DNA of 14,692 nt. Source: Isotricha intestinalis (taxonomy: Eukaryota; Ciliophora; Litostomatea; Vestibuliferida; Isotrichidae). The DNA is taken from the NCBI GenBank assembly GCA_023807065.1, contig JAJJLU010000900.1, positions 1-14,692 on the forward strand, written 5' to 3'. The position numbers and the translations under genes were made by a program. Positions 7,475-14,692 of the stretch are shown piece by piece. Under the pieces are notes generated by a model, which did no database searches, was not told the origin of the DNA, and worked only from the letters and a program-made list of their open reading frames with translations. How positions within the stretch are numbered: position 1 is the stretch's first letter; every line of letters begins with the position of its first letter.

Positions 7475-8839
7475 TTATTCTTTTTCTTTTTCTTCTTTTT
7501 CTTCCTTTTCTTTTAACTCTTTTTCTTTTTCTTCTTTTTCTTTTAACTCTTTTTCTTCTTTTTCTTTTTTTTCTTTTAAAACTTTTTTTTCTAAAGCTTG
7601 TAAAGCAGAATATGTATATCCATGCTCTTTTTTTTCTTTTTGAAAATGATACATAAAATATTCTAATTCTTCATTTAACATTCTAATTCTTTCATTTTTT
7701 TCTTCAGAAATACATTTTAGTCTTTTAATTTGTGAATTAAGTTCAATTTCATTTAATTTAATTATTTCTTCTTCTTTTTTAAATTTATTAAATTCAATTT
7801 CCATATCTTTCATTTTCATTAATAATTCTTCTTCTTTATCTTTTTCAATTGCATATTGAACATTTCTTTCATTAATTTCTTTATTAAAAGCAAATCTCAT
7901 TTCATCATTTAAATTATTTTTTTCTTCTATTATTTTTTCATATTCTTTAAATTTATTGTAATAATCTTTATTTTTAGCTAAAAGCTTTGTTAAATCTTTT
8001 ATCTCTTGTTCTAATTTATAAATTGTTATTAAATATGAATTTTCTTTTTGAAAAAAATTTCCTTTTATTTCTCCTAAAGATTCTTCATTTGTTTTTTTTA
8101 ATAAAATTTTATTTGAAACATCATATCTTATTAAATATTTATTTAATTCATCTAATTCTTTTATTTTAGATTGTAATTTTAATTCTTGTTCATAATTTTT
8201 TTTTAATAATTTCATATTTTGTTCTTTTTCATTTTTCAATTCACTAACTAAAAAATTACAAAAATGATTAATATTATTATTAAAATCAAAACAAAAAATA
8301 ATTAAATTTTTAACTAATAAAGGAGAAATATTTCCACTGAAATTTTTATTATCAAAAAATAATCTAGTTTGATTTTCTAAAGCTTTTCTTATTTTATTAT
8401 ATATTTCATCGTAAAGTCTTCTTTTTTCTTCTCTAATTACTATATTATTTTTTTCTAATTTATAAAAATTATCTGCATTTTGTGCGTATTTTAAAATATA
8501 ATTTGTTTTAAATTCTAAATCATTACTTAATTCTTTATTAGTCATAATTTCATTTTGACTAAGATTAATTCCAGTTAAAAATGATTTTCCTAAATTTAAT
8601 TTTGATTTTCCTAAATGAATTAATGGAACTTCAGTTGAAGTAAAATTATATTTTCTTCTTGGTTTATATTCTAATTTTGGATCTATTAGTATATTTTTAT
8701 AAAATGTATTTATTGGATGAAAATTTTTTAAAGTTTGAATTCCTTTTTTTATATTTGGTTTATTTAAAGAAATTGATCTATTTCCAATTGAATTAATTGT
8801 TATAGTAGATTTTAATAATTTTTCTAAATTTCCTTCCAT
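7475..8839 (-). CDS. Long coiled-coil protein with E/K-repeat C-terminus
   Basis: 454 residues. The first ~110 are polar and basic with short motifs (PRRKYNF, VPLIHLGKSKLNLGKSF) and look unstructured. From ~130 there are long amphipathic helices. Residues ~195-420 are heptad-rich coiled coil (KLEQEIKDLTKLLAKNKDYY, EERIRMLNEELEYF-like segments). The last ~30 residues are almost only Glu, Lys and Leu, from a 30-bp tandem duplication. No signal peptide, membrane segment or catalytic motif. The overall shape fits a cytoskeletal, axonemal or basal-body coiled-coil protein, but no family is recognised and that role is a guess. It starts 161 bp below the end of the kinase gene in the same direction. 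The minus frame is far longer than, and coding-like unlike, the short plus-strand frames inside it. Confidence 0.7.
   Translation of the reverse strand: MEGNLEKLLKSTITINSIGNRSISLNKPNIKKGIQTLKNFHPINTFYKNILIDPKLEYKPRRKYNFTSTEVPLIHLGKSKLNLGKSFLTGINLSQNEIMTNKELSNDLEFKTNYILKYAQNADNFYKLEKNNIVIREEKRRLYDEIYNKIRKALENQTRLFFDNKNFSGNISPLLVKNLIIFCFDFNNNINHFCNFLVSELKNEKEQNMKLLKKNYEQELKLQSKIKELDELNKYLIRYDVSNKILLKKTNEESLGEIKGNFFQKENSYLITIYKLEQEIKDLTKLLAKNKDYYNKFKEYEKIIEEKNNLNDEMRFAFNKEINERNVQYAIEKDKEEELLMKMKDMEIEFNKFKKEEEIIKLNEIELNSQIKRLKCISEEKNERIRMLNEELEYFMYHFQKEKKEHGYTYSALQALEKKVLKEKKEKEEKELKEKEEKEKELKEKEEKEEKEKE
7501..7560. repeat. 30-bp tandem duplication in coding sequence
   Basis: 7501-7530 and 7531-7560 are identical at 28 of 30 positions. 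The unit is in frame and encodes a 10-residue E/K/L block (such as ELKEKEEKEK) at the C-terminus of the coiled-coil protein. Neighbouring TTC/TTT sequence shows shorter slippage. Confidence 0.75.
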
Positions 8840-9000
8840 TATGGAATTATTGTATTTTTAACTTTATTCAAATAAAAAAAGTATTATAAATATATTAATA
8901 ATTTTTCAAATTAATTAAAATATTTTTTCAATGAAATAATCTATATAAAAATAACAGCTTACAAACTGAATATTTATAATAGAAAAAAAATATACTTTTT
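8840..9000. promoter_or_regulatory. 161-bp spacer, presumed promoter of the coiled-coil gene
   Basis: Lies between the end of the kinase gene and the start of the coiled-coil gene, both on the minus strand. It is A/T-rich, with only a short patch of mixed composition around 8955-8970 (ACAGCTTACAAACTG). No motif can be assigned. Confidence 0.35.
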
Positions 9001-12000
9001 TTAAAAACTTTCATACCAATTATTTGGTAAATGATAATTATTATTTGAATTTTTTTTATTACTATTCCCAGCTTTTAAAGTAACAGTAGTTTTAGTATCA
9101 CTTTTTTGATTTTCCATAAAATATACAAAAGGTGAAGTTTTATTTTGAAAATTATCATCATTTATTCTTTGTTCTTTTAAAGGAATAAAAGGAGGTTTAA
9201 TTTTATATGATAATAAAGCATCAAAATCAATATCTTTAAAGAAAAAATGAGTTTTAATCATTTTAAAAATTGATAATCTATTATTTTCATTTTTATCCAA
9301 TAAAGTATTTAATAAAGAATTAAGTTCAATATTATTATTATCAGGGAAAGAAACTTCTTTTTCAATAATTTCTTTATAAGTATCTATAATTTCAACAGAA
9401 TTATTTCCAAAAGGTAAAACTCCATAAAAAATATAATAAATACAAATTCCAATAGACCAATAATCACAAGAAAAAGAATATCCTTTTCCTAATAAAACTT
9501 CAGGAGAAATGAAATTTGGGCTTCCTATAACAGTTTTTGTTTTTTCATTTTCATTTAATATTTTTGCAGTTCCAAAATCAATTAATTTTATATATCCTTT
9601 CTTATCTATCATCATATTTGCTGGTTTTATATCTCTATGAATAATTTTTTTTCTATGACAATAATCTATTGCCAATAAAATTGAAGCTGCATAAAATTTG
9701 GTTTCAAATAAATTTCTTTTATTTTTTTTTGTTTCTAAATATTCTCCTAAATTAATTCCTGATATATATTCCATTAGGAAAAATAACCAATTTTCATTTT
9801 TTAAAGTTTTTATTAATTTTAATATAAAAGGATGATCCATTGAAAATAAAGTATTTTTTTCATAAAAAAGATATTTAACTCCAAATTTTTGTTTTTCTGC
9901 AAAAGATTTTGAAATTGCTTTAATAGCATAAAAAAAAATTTCATTATGAGTTAAACAAACATTTCCAAATCTTCCTCTTCCTAAATAAGATAAATAATAT
10001 AAATCATTTAATGAAATATCACTTTCAAGATACATTTTATGTTTTATATAATCATTAATTGATGGTTCAGATAATAAATCCATATAATAATTTTTATCAA
10101 TTTGATATAAAATCGCTTCTTTTGAATAAACTATATAATTATATAAACTTTTTTGTTCTTGTAAAATTGATAATTCACCAAAAGAATTCCCAGTATCAAT
10201 TATTTTTTTTAAATCTTTTGTATCTGAATAAACTCCAATAGTTCCATTTTCTATTAAATAAATATTATTAAAGTCATTTCCTATTTTTTTTATAATATGA
10301 TTCTGTTTATATATTTTTATATGAATATATTTTATTATTTCAAATGCTTTTTCAAAATTTATTTCATTGAATATTTGAAATTTATTTAATATATTATATA
10401 AGATAATTACATATGCTGAATTTAAATTTTTTTTATTTAAATATTTTTGAATATGTTCAACAGTTATTTCAAGTAATATTGAATTTTTTAATGTTATAAA
10501 ATCATCTTCAAAGTCTTTAAAAATGAACAAATTTTTTCCTTCTAAAAGATAATGGTTTTTTATTTTATCTTTTTTTTTAAGTCCTGATAATTTCCCTTCC
10601 AATAATATTATTGATTTTTTATTATTAGAAGAAATTCCTTTTTGATAAATTAATGTACTTTGTTTATACTTTTTAACTTTAAACAATTTATACATTTCTT
10701 CATCTTCAATTTTACAATTCTTTTTAATAGTATTTAAAACATAATCATTTTTAATGGAATATAAAGTACAAGAATTTAAAAGATAATTTTTATAATTTAA
10801 TCCAAAACATTCGATGAAGATTTTTTCATTTAAACTCAATATTTCACTAACTTTAGAATAACATGTATAAAAGTCTTCATCAGTAATATTATCTCCTTTT
10901 TGATTTTGTATTTCTTCTTCATTAAAAAATAAATATTTTATTCCAAAGTTATGTCCTTCTGAAATAAATTCTGTTATATAATTATTATTAATTTGTTTTA
11001 TTGATACTTGAATTTTCCCTTTACCAACAAAGAATATTTTATAATAATTATTTGAAATTAAACAATTAGAACTATTTTCTTTTATACTAAATTTTTTCTT
11101 ATCTTGAGTAATTTCTTTATATCTTATTAAATTTAATAAATTATTTTTTTCATCATTAGTTATTCCTTTAAAAATTAAATTTTTTTCTATAAAATAATTG
11201 AATAGATTTTCTTTATTTTCTTCTGTAATATTTTTATTTTGAATAATATTATTATAATCTTTTTTATTAATTACAAATAATTCTGTTTTAGATTGAGTTA
11301 TTACAGAATATTTTCTTTTATATGAATTATTCATTAATCCAATTTCACCAAAACAAAAATAATCTTTTGAAATTATTTGAAACATATTTTTGTCATATAA
11401 TTTAACCGAGCCATTCTTCATTATATAAAATGCATTTGCTTCTTCACCTTCTTTAAATATTGTTTTTTCTGAATCAATAGTTAAATTAATTGAAGAATTA
11501 ATTATATTTTTAATTTCTTCCTCATCAAAATTTTCAAATAAAAAATGAGCTTTTAAAACTTTTAAAAGTGTTTTATCTTCATTATTAGTGTTATTCTTTT
11601 CATAATTATTATGATTTTCATTTTTTAATTGAATAATTTCAGTCTTTGCAAATATTTTTTGTGATTCTTTTTCTTCTTTTTCAGATCTTTTAACAAGATT
11701 ATTTGTTTCATTTTTATGAGTATTATTTTTCTCAATATAATTATTTACAATTTTATTTTGAATTAAAATATTATTATGAGTAATATTAAGATTATGAGAA
11801 TAAGTTTTTGTTTTTATGTAATTATCAGTAGATATTGTAGAAGGACCAGATTTATTTGTTGAATTATTTTTAATATTCTTCATTTGAATTGATCTTTTAT
11901 TTGATAATACTTCTTTTTCTTCATTTTTACCTGTAATCACTTCATTATTTGGAACAATTATATCTACATTTTTTTTTTGACTATTACAATATGTGATACA

Positions 12001-12009
12001 GATTCCCAT
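9001..12009 (-). CDS. PKG-like (AGC family) protein kinase with four cyclic-nucleotide-binding folds
   Basis: 1002 residues. N-terminus MGICITYC fits N-myristoylation at Gly2 with palmitoylation at Cys4/Cys8, so membrane attachment is likely. A disordered Asn/Lys region runs to ~150. Four cNBD-like folds follow, with phosphate-cassette positions near 221 (FGEIGLMNNSYKRKYSV), 356 (FGIKYLF), 490 (no FGE) and 611 (FGELSILQEQKS). The kinase domain spans ~670-925: GRGRFGNV near 677, YAIK lysine near 700, HRDIKPAN near 793, DFGTAK near 811, activation segment TVIGSPNFISPE near 825-837, then DYWSIGICIYYIFYGVLPFG. The AGC tail ends in NWYESF, resembling the terminal FxxF hydrophobic motif of PKA. The layout matches alveolate cGMP-dependent kinases. 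Only the first cNBD keeps a likely ligand-binding Glu and Arg; the fourth keeps FGE but lacks the Arg, the other two are degenerate. RDIKPAN has Ala where PKA/PKG have Glu. Catalytic residues are intact. Cyclic-nucleotide control is therefore plausible but not certain. Confidence 0.88.
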   Translation of the reverse strand: MGICITYCNSQKKNVDIIVPNNEVITGKNEEKEVLSNKRSIQMKNIKNNSTNKSGPSTISTDNYIKTKTYSHNLNITHNNILIQNKIVNNYIEKNNTHKNETNNLVKRSEKEEKESQKIFAKTEIIQLKNENHNNYEKNNTNNEDKTLLKVLKAHFLFENFDEEEIKNIINSSINLTIDSEKTIFKEGEEANAFYIMKNGSVKLYDKNMFQIISKDYFCFGEIGLMNNSYKRKYSVITQSKTELFVINKKDYNNIIQNKNITEENKENLFNYFIEKNLIFKGITNDEKNNLLNLIRYKEITQDKKKFSIKENSSNCLISNNYYKIFFVGKGKIQVSIKQINNNYITEFISEGHNFGIKYLFFNEEEIQNQKGDNITDEDFYTCYSKVSEILSLNEKIFIECFGLNYKNYLLNSCTLYSIKNDYVLNTIKKNCKIEDEEMYKLFKVKKYKQSTLIYQKGISSNNKKSIILLEGKLSGLKKKDKIKNHYLLEGKNLFIFKDFEDDFITLKNSILLEITVEHIQKYLNKKNLNSAYVIILYNILNKFQIFNEINFEKAFEIIKYIHIKIYKQNHIIKKIGNDFNNIYLIENGTIGVYSDTKDLKKIIDTGNSFGELSILQEQKSLYNYIVYSKEAILYQIDKNYYMDLLSEPSINDYIKHKMYLESDISLNDLYYLSYLGRGRFGNVCLTHNEIFFYAIKAISKSFAEKQKFGVKYLFYEKNTLFSMDHPFILKLIKTLKNENWLFFLMEYISGINLGEYLETKKNKRNLFETKFYAASILLAIDYCHRKKIIHRDIKPANMMIDKKGYIKLIDFGTAKILNENEKTKTVIGSPNFISPEVLLGKGYSFSCDYWSIGICIYYIFYGVLPFGNNSVEIIDTYKEIIEKEVSFPDNNNIELNSLLNTLLDKNENNRLSIFKMIKTHFFFKDIDFDALLSYKIKPPFIPLKEQRINDDNFQNKTSPFVYFMENQKSDTKTTVTLKAGNSNKKNSNNNYHLPNNWYESF

Positions 12010-12937
12010 TTCTTATTATTAATTTGTTAACATATAATTACTAAAATAACATTTTAAGTATTTTTTTAAATTTATTTAATATTATTCCTATTAGGAGCTA
12101 AAAGTTGATGGAACAAAAAAAATGATTTTTTAAAAAATATTTAAAATCATAATAAAAGATGCTTAAAGTCTATTTATTTTTTAAAACATAAAATTATCCA
12201 TATAAGTTTTGGGTAATTTATATATATAAAATAATTATAATTTTCATATATTAAAAGGAAAAAAAATTATCAAATGAAAAATTAATTTTTAATATTTTTA
12301 TTATAAATATTTTATTCTTCATTTTTTTATAATAAAGAAATTTATTTTTAGTCATATAAGAATATATATGAAAGATACATTATCTTTCTTTTTAATGGTA
12401 TATTTTCAAATATACTGAAAGAAATTTGTTGTTCAATTTGTGAATTACTATAAATACACAAATCCTTTAAATAAATATTTAAAATAATTTAGAAAAAAAT
12501 AAAATATAGAAATTGATTGATTAGTATTAAAAATGCTTTAAATTGATATATGTTACCAATTCTTAAAATTTATTATAAGAATTTTAAAATTTTCAATTTT
12601 AATTGCATATCAATTAAACAATTATTCTATTTTTTCTTATGAATATAATTTAAAAATTAATATGAAAAAAAAACAAACAAATAATTTTAGTGAAGATTTA
12701 AATTGAAGAATAGAAAATTTACCCTATAATAAGATATTAAAAATATAATTTCAAACCTTAATTTTTAATGAATATCAAATTACATTTAATCAATTAAAAA
12801 TATTTTTTCTTTGAATAATGATTAAAATTTTTAAACAAGAATAATTTCTATTTATTTATTATTTTTTCTTTTTTTTTTAGATGAAAACTAATTAAATTTG
12901 GTTATTTTTATAAAAAAGTTTATATAAAAATTATTGA
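12010..12937. other. 928-bp gene-free region with several hairpins
   Basis: No intact coding sequence on either strand. It must hold the 5' flank of the kinase gene and the 3' flank of the acid phosphatase gene. Perfect or near-perfect short inverted repeats cluster here: 12122-12129/12143-12150, 12191-12199/12211-12219 (one G-U pair), 12370-12377/12381-12388, 12398-12405/12408-12415, 12436-12442/12457-12463, 12541-12549/12607-12615 and, nested inside the last, 12558-12565/12576-12583. A weak plus-strand reading frame with five in-frame stops covers 12532-12855. No tRNA or rRNA was recognised. Confidence 0.45.
12370..12415. repeat. Two adjacent perfect 8-bp hairpins
   Basis: GAAAGATA-cat-TATCTTTC (12370-12388) is directly followed by GTATATTT-tc-AAATATAC (12398-12415). 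Both stems are perfect with loops of 3 and 2 nt. Flanking TTTCTTT and AAAGAAA around the second could extend pairing. They could form in DNA or in a transcript of either strand; function unknown. Confidence 0.55.
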
Positions 12938-14257
12938 CTATGACTCTACTGCTATTTTTTGAAATTGTTTTTCTATTTTATTTCCCTTTATTTGTTTATA
13001 TTCTTGGTAAATTTTCAAAAGATAAATTATTAATACTATAATTGTGACTAGAAAAAATAAAAATAAAATAAATAAAACTGTATTTTTATTTTTAAAACAA
13101 AATTTCTTTAAATCTTCTTCAGAAATTAAATTTTTGTTGATTAAATCATTAAAATGTTCATATTCAATATTCATTAAAATCTCATTATTCACTTTATATT
13201 CAATATATTCCTTATTATTTTTTTCATATAATTCAATAATCATAATAGTAGCAATTTCAGGATAAATTAATTTTTTAATTTCATTTTTAAAAACATATTT
13301 AAAATAAGCTTGTAAAGAACCTATTGAAGAATCATGACCACTTAAAATTTTATATTTTGGAGAATTTATTTTATCTTTATTATTAAAAAAATGAATAATA
13401 TCTTTTACTAAAGGAGTATTACCATAAATTAAATATTTTTCATTTGCAAAATAAATATTAAAAATTTCATATTCACTAATCTTTTGACAATGATCATAAA
13501 ATTCACTTATATTCAATCCATCTTTGTATAAATCATCAAAAATACTTATATTAAAAAGATAATCAGAAATATAATGATCGCAATAATTTATTAAAGAATC
13601 AAAATTTAAAAAATAAAAATTTTCATCTTTAAAAAAATGTTTAAAATATTTATCATATTTAGAATTTGTTTCTTGTACAATATTATCCAACATTTTAATA
13701 TTTTTTTTATGATTATCATTCCATAAATCTTTCATATGAGGACAAAAAGTTGAAGAATATTTTAAATCCCAAGGATTTAAAATATGAACAGGAATTAATT
13801 GTAAATTATAAGGTAAAGGTCTTAATTCTAATTTTTTTATTTCTTCATTAATTTTATCTTTAATATCTTTTTCATTAAATTTATTAGGAGGATAAGCCTT
13901 TTTAATTTGTTCTTCAGTTAAATTTTTTAAATTTGGAGTATACATTCCTAATAAATGTGCATTTAAAGATTGTATAGTTCTATCTGAATTTGTTGATTGG
14001 GCAAATATATTAGTTGAATTAAATAAATTTAAATATTTTATTCTTATTTCATATCCTTCAACATAATGCATTCTTGTACCTACTTCTGTTAATTCTCCTT
14101 TAAATTCATGGTAAACATTAAATAAATCTTTTTTTTCTGAATTTAAATTACTTTCTGGAAATCTTGCCCCGTGACGAAAATGCTCATAAACTAATTTTAC
14201 TTTTTTTTCTTCTATTGTTGATAATATTAAATTGAAAAACAAAAGAATTTTTCTCAT
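12938..14257 (-). CDS. Membrane-bound histidine acid phosphatase
   Basis: 439 residues from the ATG at 14257. The N-terminal MRKILLFFNLILS is a good signal peptide. It is followed at residues 28-34 by RHGARFP, the catalytic RHGxRxP motif of histidine acid phosphatases, whose His is phosphorylated. SGHDSSIG near 307 supplies the HD pair with the acid/base Asp. A hydrophobic helix at ~390-412 (VLFILFLFFLVTIIVLIIYL) and a short basic cytoplasmic tail make it a type I membrane protein with a lumenal or extracellular catalytic domain, as in lysosomal or surface acid phosphatases of protists. Length and order fit the family. An in-frame ATG at 14329 would add 24 residues ahead of the signal peptide; I prefer 14257 because it puts the hydrophobic segment at the N-terminus. 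The stop is TAG, unlike the TAA of the other intact genes. It is the last gene before the telomere-like end. Confidence 0.87.
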   Translation of the reverse strand: MRKILLFFNLILSTIEEKKVKLVYEHFRHGARFPESNLNSEKKDLFNVYHEFKGELTEVGTRMHYVEGYEIRIKYLNLFNSTNIFAQSTNSDRTIQSLNAHLLGMYTPNLKNLTEEQIKKAYPPNKFNEKDIKDKINEEIKKLELRPLPYNLQLIPVHILNPWDLKYSSTFCPHMKDLWNDNHKKNIKMLDNIVQETNSKYDKYFKHFFKDENFYFLNFDSLINYCDHYISDYLFNISIFDDLYKDGLNISEFYDHCQKISEYEIFNIYFANEKYLIYGNTPLVKDIIHFFNNKDKINSPKYKILSGHDSSIGSLQAYFKYVFKNEIKKLIYPEIATIMIIELYEKNNKEYIEYKVNNEILMNIEYEHFNDLINKNLISEEDLKKFCFKNKNTVLFILFLFFLVTIIVLIIYLLKIYQEYKQIKGNKIEKQFQKIAVES

Positions 14258-14672
14258 ATTTTTTAATAAATTATATATTTTAATTATACTATATTTTGCA
14301 TAATTAGTGAAACATATAGTATTATTCAATATATATTGTACTTTTCTAGAATTTGTTTTTGATTTTTTAATAAATTTTTTTATTTATTTTTTAAGTCTTT
14401 ATTATTGGAAAGTAATAGGTTTTTGAAAAGAATTTTGGGCAATTAATTATAGAATTAAATTAAATTTCCATATTCTGTTTAGTATATAAATAATTTATCA
14501 AAATTCAGACATAACTTGTCATTTTAATTATAATTTGTTCAAATTATATTATATAAAATATTTGAATTGTAATTAATAATTTTCATTTAAGTAATAAAAA
14601 GAATTTCTATGATTTTCATTAATAATATTATAAATAGAGAAAATGTATTTTATGTAAAGATATAAAAGTTTA
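14258..14672. other. Subtelomeric, presumed promoter region of the acid phosphatase gene
   Basis: A/T-rich, no reading frame of note apart from the in-frame upstream ATG at 14329 for the phosphatase. It holds a short inverted repeat TTCAAAT (14538-14544) / ATTTGAA (14560-14566). About 415 bp separate the preferred start codon from the telomere-like repeat, so the 5' region of this gene lies between the gene and the chromosome end. Confidence 0.45.
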
Positions 14673-14692
14673 GATTGGGATTGGGGATTGGG
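14673..14692 (+). repeat. Telomere-like repeat at the right end
   Basis: The last bases are ATTGGG, ATTGGGG, ATTGGG in direct succession after a leading G. They form the only G-run cluster in a sequence of roughly 80% A+T or more. The orientation (G-rich strand 5' to 3' toward the end) is that expected at a chromosome's right end. The unit resembles ciliate-type TTGGGG repeats with an added A and variable G count. Only about three units are visible, so the call depends on the contig truly ending here. Confidence 0.68.

Noticed and set aside
7471..7656. Plus-strand hydrophobic frame starting at TTG
   Set aside because: No ATG, and it is the complement of the E/K repeat tail of the coiled-coil gene.
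7987..8169. Plus-strand Leu/Phe-rich frame that could look like a membrane peptide
   Set aside because: Hydrophobicity arises from reading Lys/Glu/Asn coiled-coil codons on the opposite strand.
13044..13265. Plus-strand frame of 73 codons
   Set aside because: Lies opposite the anchor and tail region of the acid phosphatase and shows no independent coding signal.
14258..14329. Upstream ATG at 14329 as the true start of the acid phosphatase
   Set aside because: It would bury the signal peptide behind 24 polar and mixed residues; the ATG at 14257 gives a normal signal peptide. Kept as an alternative.
1..14692. CRISPR array, prokaryotic operons or prophage
   Set aside because: No regularly spaced repeats; all genes are eukaryotic in type and no ribosome-binding sites are seen.

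Overview
The window looks like the chromosome or contig end of a very AT-rich unicellular eukaryote, most likely a ciliate or close alveolate relative. No bacterial gene organisation is seen. The six intact genes are long and intronless. They encode a PKG-type kinase with four stacked cyclic-nucleotide-binding folds (a typical alveolate architecture), a protein with dynein-stalk-like modules, two WD40 proteins, a coiled-coil protein and a lysosomal-type histidine acid phosphatase. Five end in TAA and one in TAG. None contains an in-frame TAA, TAG or TGA, and Gln is written CAA, so the nuclear code is read as standard. Among ciliates that points to a lineage that kept the standard code (litostomes and heterotrichs are examples). 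This is inference, not identification. The right edge ends in ATTGGG/ATTGGGG repeats with the G-rich strand running 3' outward, as at a telomere.

Layout, left to right. 1-492 is non-coding, with degenerate inverted and direct repeats. 493-1267 (-) is a broken coiled-coil gene: one 75-nt intron, four in-frame TAA codons and two single-base frameshifts. 1449-4715 (-) encodes a 1088-residue protein made of three tandem modules, each an F-box-like helix bundle followed by a segment resembling the dynein heavy-chain microtubule-binding stalk head. 4801-6069 (-) is a WD40 protein of a conserved eukaryotic family. 6175-7419 (+), divergent from it across 105 bp, is a second WD40 protein. 7475-8839 (-) is a long coiled-coil protein with an E/K repeat tail, convergent with the previous gene across only 55 bp. 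9001-12009 (-) is the PKG-like kinase. 12010-12937 is a gene-free stretch with a cluster of hairpins and a possible decayed reading frame. 12938-14257 (-) is a type I membrane histidine acid phosphatase. The rest, to 14692, is subtelomeric sequence ending in the telomere-like repeat.

The genes do not form an operon or an obvious pathway. Several themes fit a ciliated cell (microtubule binding, coiled coils, cyclic-nucleotide signalling), but a joint function is not shown. The strongest candidate for something undescribed is the triple F-box/dynein-MTBD-like protein: a non-motor protein that would couple a ubiquitin-ligase adaptor fold to microtubule-binding folds. Second is the broken gene at 493-1267, where all four internal stops are TAA at positions that read naturally as Gln.
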